Of a DNA stretch of 5,817 nucleotides, positions 5,694 through 5,817 are shown in pieces. Source of the stretch: Candidatus Cloacimonadota bacterium (lineage in GTDB: Bacteria; Cloacimonadota; Cloacimonadia; Cloacimonadales; WRIO01). The translations under genes were made by a program, and so were the position numbers. The stretch covers positions 1 through 5,817 of the forward strand of contig WRIO01000082.1 of the NCBI GenBank assembly GCA_009782695.1. Direction: 5' to 3'. The notes beneath the pieces were generated by a model. The model was not told the DNA's origin and made no database searches. It saw only the letters and a program-made list of their open reading frames with translations. Within the stretch, counting starts at the first letter, position 1. Each line of letters starts with the position of its first letter.

Positions 5694-5777
5694 TGTGCAT
5701 TGTGGAAGGCAAGGGGGGAACCTTCCCTACAGAGCAAAATGTGAACGAGGAAGTTCAGAAACTAATTAGCATGCACA
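5694..5777. other. Possible three-way-junction fold (structured RNA or DNA element)
   Basis: TGTGCAT (5694-5700) is complementary to ATGCACA (5771-5777). Between them are two further hairpins: GGAAGG (5704-5709) with CCTTCC (5721-5726), and TGAAC (5742-5746) with GTTCA (5753-5757). Together they could fold into an 84-base three-way junction on either strand. It is not a tRNA: there is no recognisable T-arm. Inverted repeats of this length arise by chance in a few hundred bases, so the call is weak and no RNA family is proposed. Confidence 0.15.
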
Positions 5778-5817
5778 GGATACTAAATTCGCTATTTTCA
5801 GGGACTACACTGACGAC

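Larger units (their letters stand above)
5431..5817 (-). other. Gene-free region upstream of rnfC, with promoter-like and repeat-like content
   Basis: No convincing gene lies in these 387 bases. On the minus strand, reading towards rnfC, it contains a possible multi-stem fold (5694-5777), two overlapping inverted repeats (5612-5639), a perfect TTGACA (5575-5580) with an eight-C tract just downstream, and the rnfC ribosome-binding site. Three short open stretches look protein-like: one reaches the TAG at 5599-5601 and includes ALEFALSEDPRFEKVANQT; another fills 5424-5576 and includes KVGRSFHALKIKKGNVTRQ. None has a start codon with a Shine-Dalgarno site, although the genes next door all have one. 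The region may be the operon's promoter and leader, a dispersed intergenic repeat, or a decayed gene; I cannot decide. Confidence 0.6.

Noticed and set aside
5694..5777. tRNA gene suggested by a seven-base outer stem
   Set aside because: There is no T-arm GGTTC-type sequence, no seven-base anticodon loop and no proper D-arm.
1..5817. CRISPR array, insertion sequence or transposase
   Set aside because: I saw no regularly spaced direct repeats, no terminal inverted repeats with a flanking duplication, and no transposase motifs.

Overview
The window carries one complete Rnf operon (ion-translocating ferredoxin:NAD+ oxidoreductase) on the minus strand. It is transcribed from about 5550 down to 258 in the order rnfC-rnfD-rnfG-rnfE-rnfA-rnfB. 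The first 139 bases hold the 3' end of an unrelated permease gene on the plus strand, which converges on rnfB. All six Rnf subunits are intact, with their expected cofactor residues. I see no sign of a new multi-gene system. The less ordinary material is the heavily Fe-S-loaded RnfB and the odd 387-base region upstream of rnfC.

Organism: the operon is roughly 38-40 % GC by sampling a few lines, with strong Shine-Dalgarno sites (AGGAGG or GGAGG before rnfB, rnfA, rnfE and rnfC). The C-D-G-E-A-B order with a long RnfB at the end matches the arrangement known from Clostridia, Thermotogae and some other anaerobes. It differs from the A-B-C-D-G-E order of gammaproteobacteria and the B-first order of Bacteroidota. 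This suggests an anaerobic bacterium with a Clostridia-type Rnf; the phylum cannot be settled from the window. The permease fragment is richer in GC (about 47 % over 139 bases).

Layout: 2-139 (+), C-terminal end of a GntP-like permease. 140-257, convergent intergenic region with two inverted repeats, probably transcription termination. 258-1247, rnfB; 1256-1858, rnfA; 1859-2467, rnfE; 2464-3006, rnfG; 3003-4052, rnfD; 4099-5430, rnfC. Junctions are tight (two ATGA overlaps, one zero-gap join, one 8-nt gap); only rnfC and rnfD are separated by a longer gap of 46 nt. 5431-5817 has no convincing gene. It holds the rnfC Shine-Dalgarno site, a perfect TTGACA followed by an eight-C tract, overlapping inverted repeats, and short protein-like open stretches without usable starts.

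How the genes work together (family knowledge): RnfB takes electrons from reduced ferredoxin and relays them through its clusters. RnfA and RnfE form a membrane pair holding an intramembrane Fe-S centre. RnfD and RnfG carry covalently bound FMN, and RnfC reduces NAD+ with FMN and two [4Fe-4S] clusters. Electron flow is coupled to Na+ or H+ export, which conserves energy, or runs in reverse to make reduced ferredoxin. The flavin transferase ApbE needed for RnfD and RnfG is not in this window.
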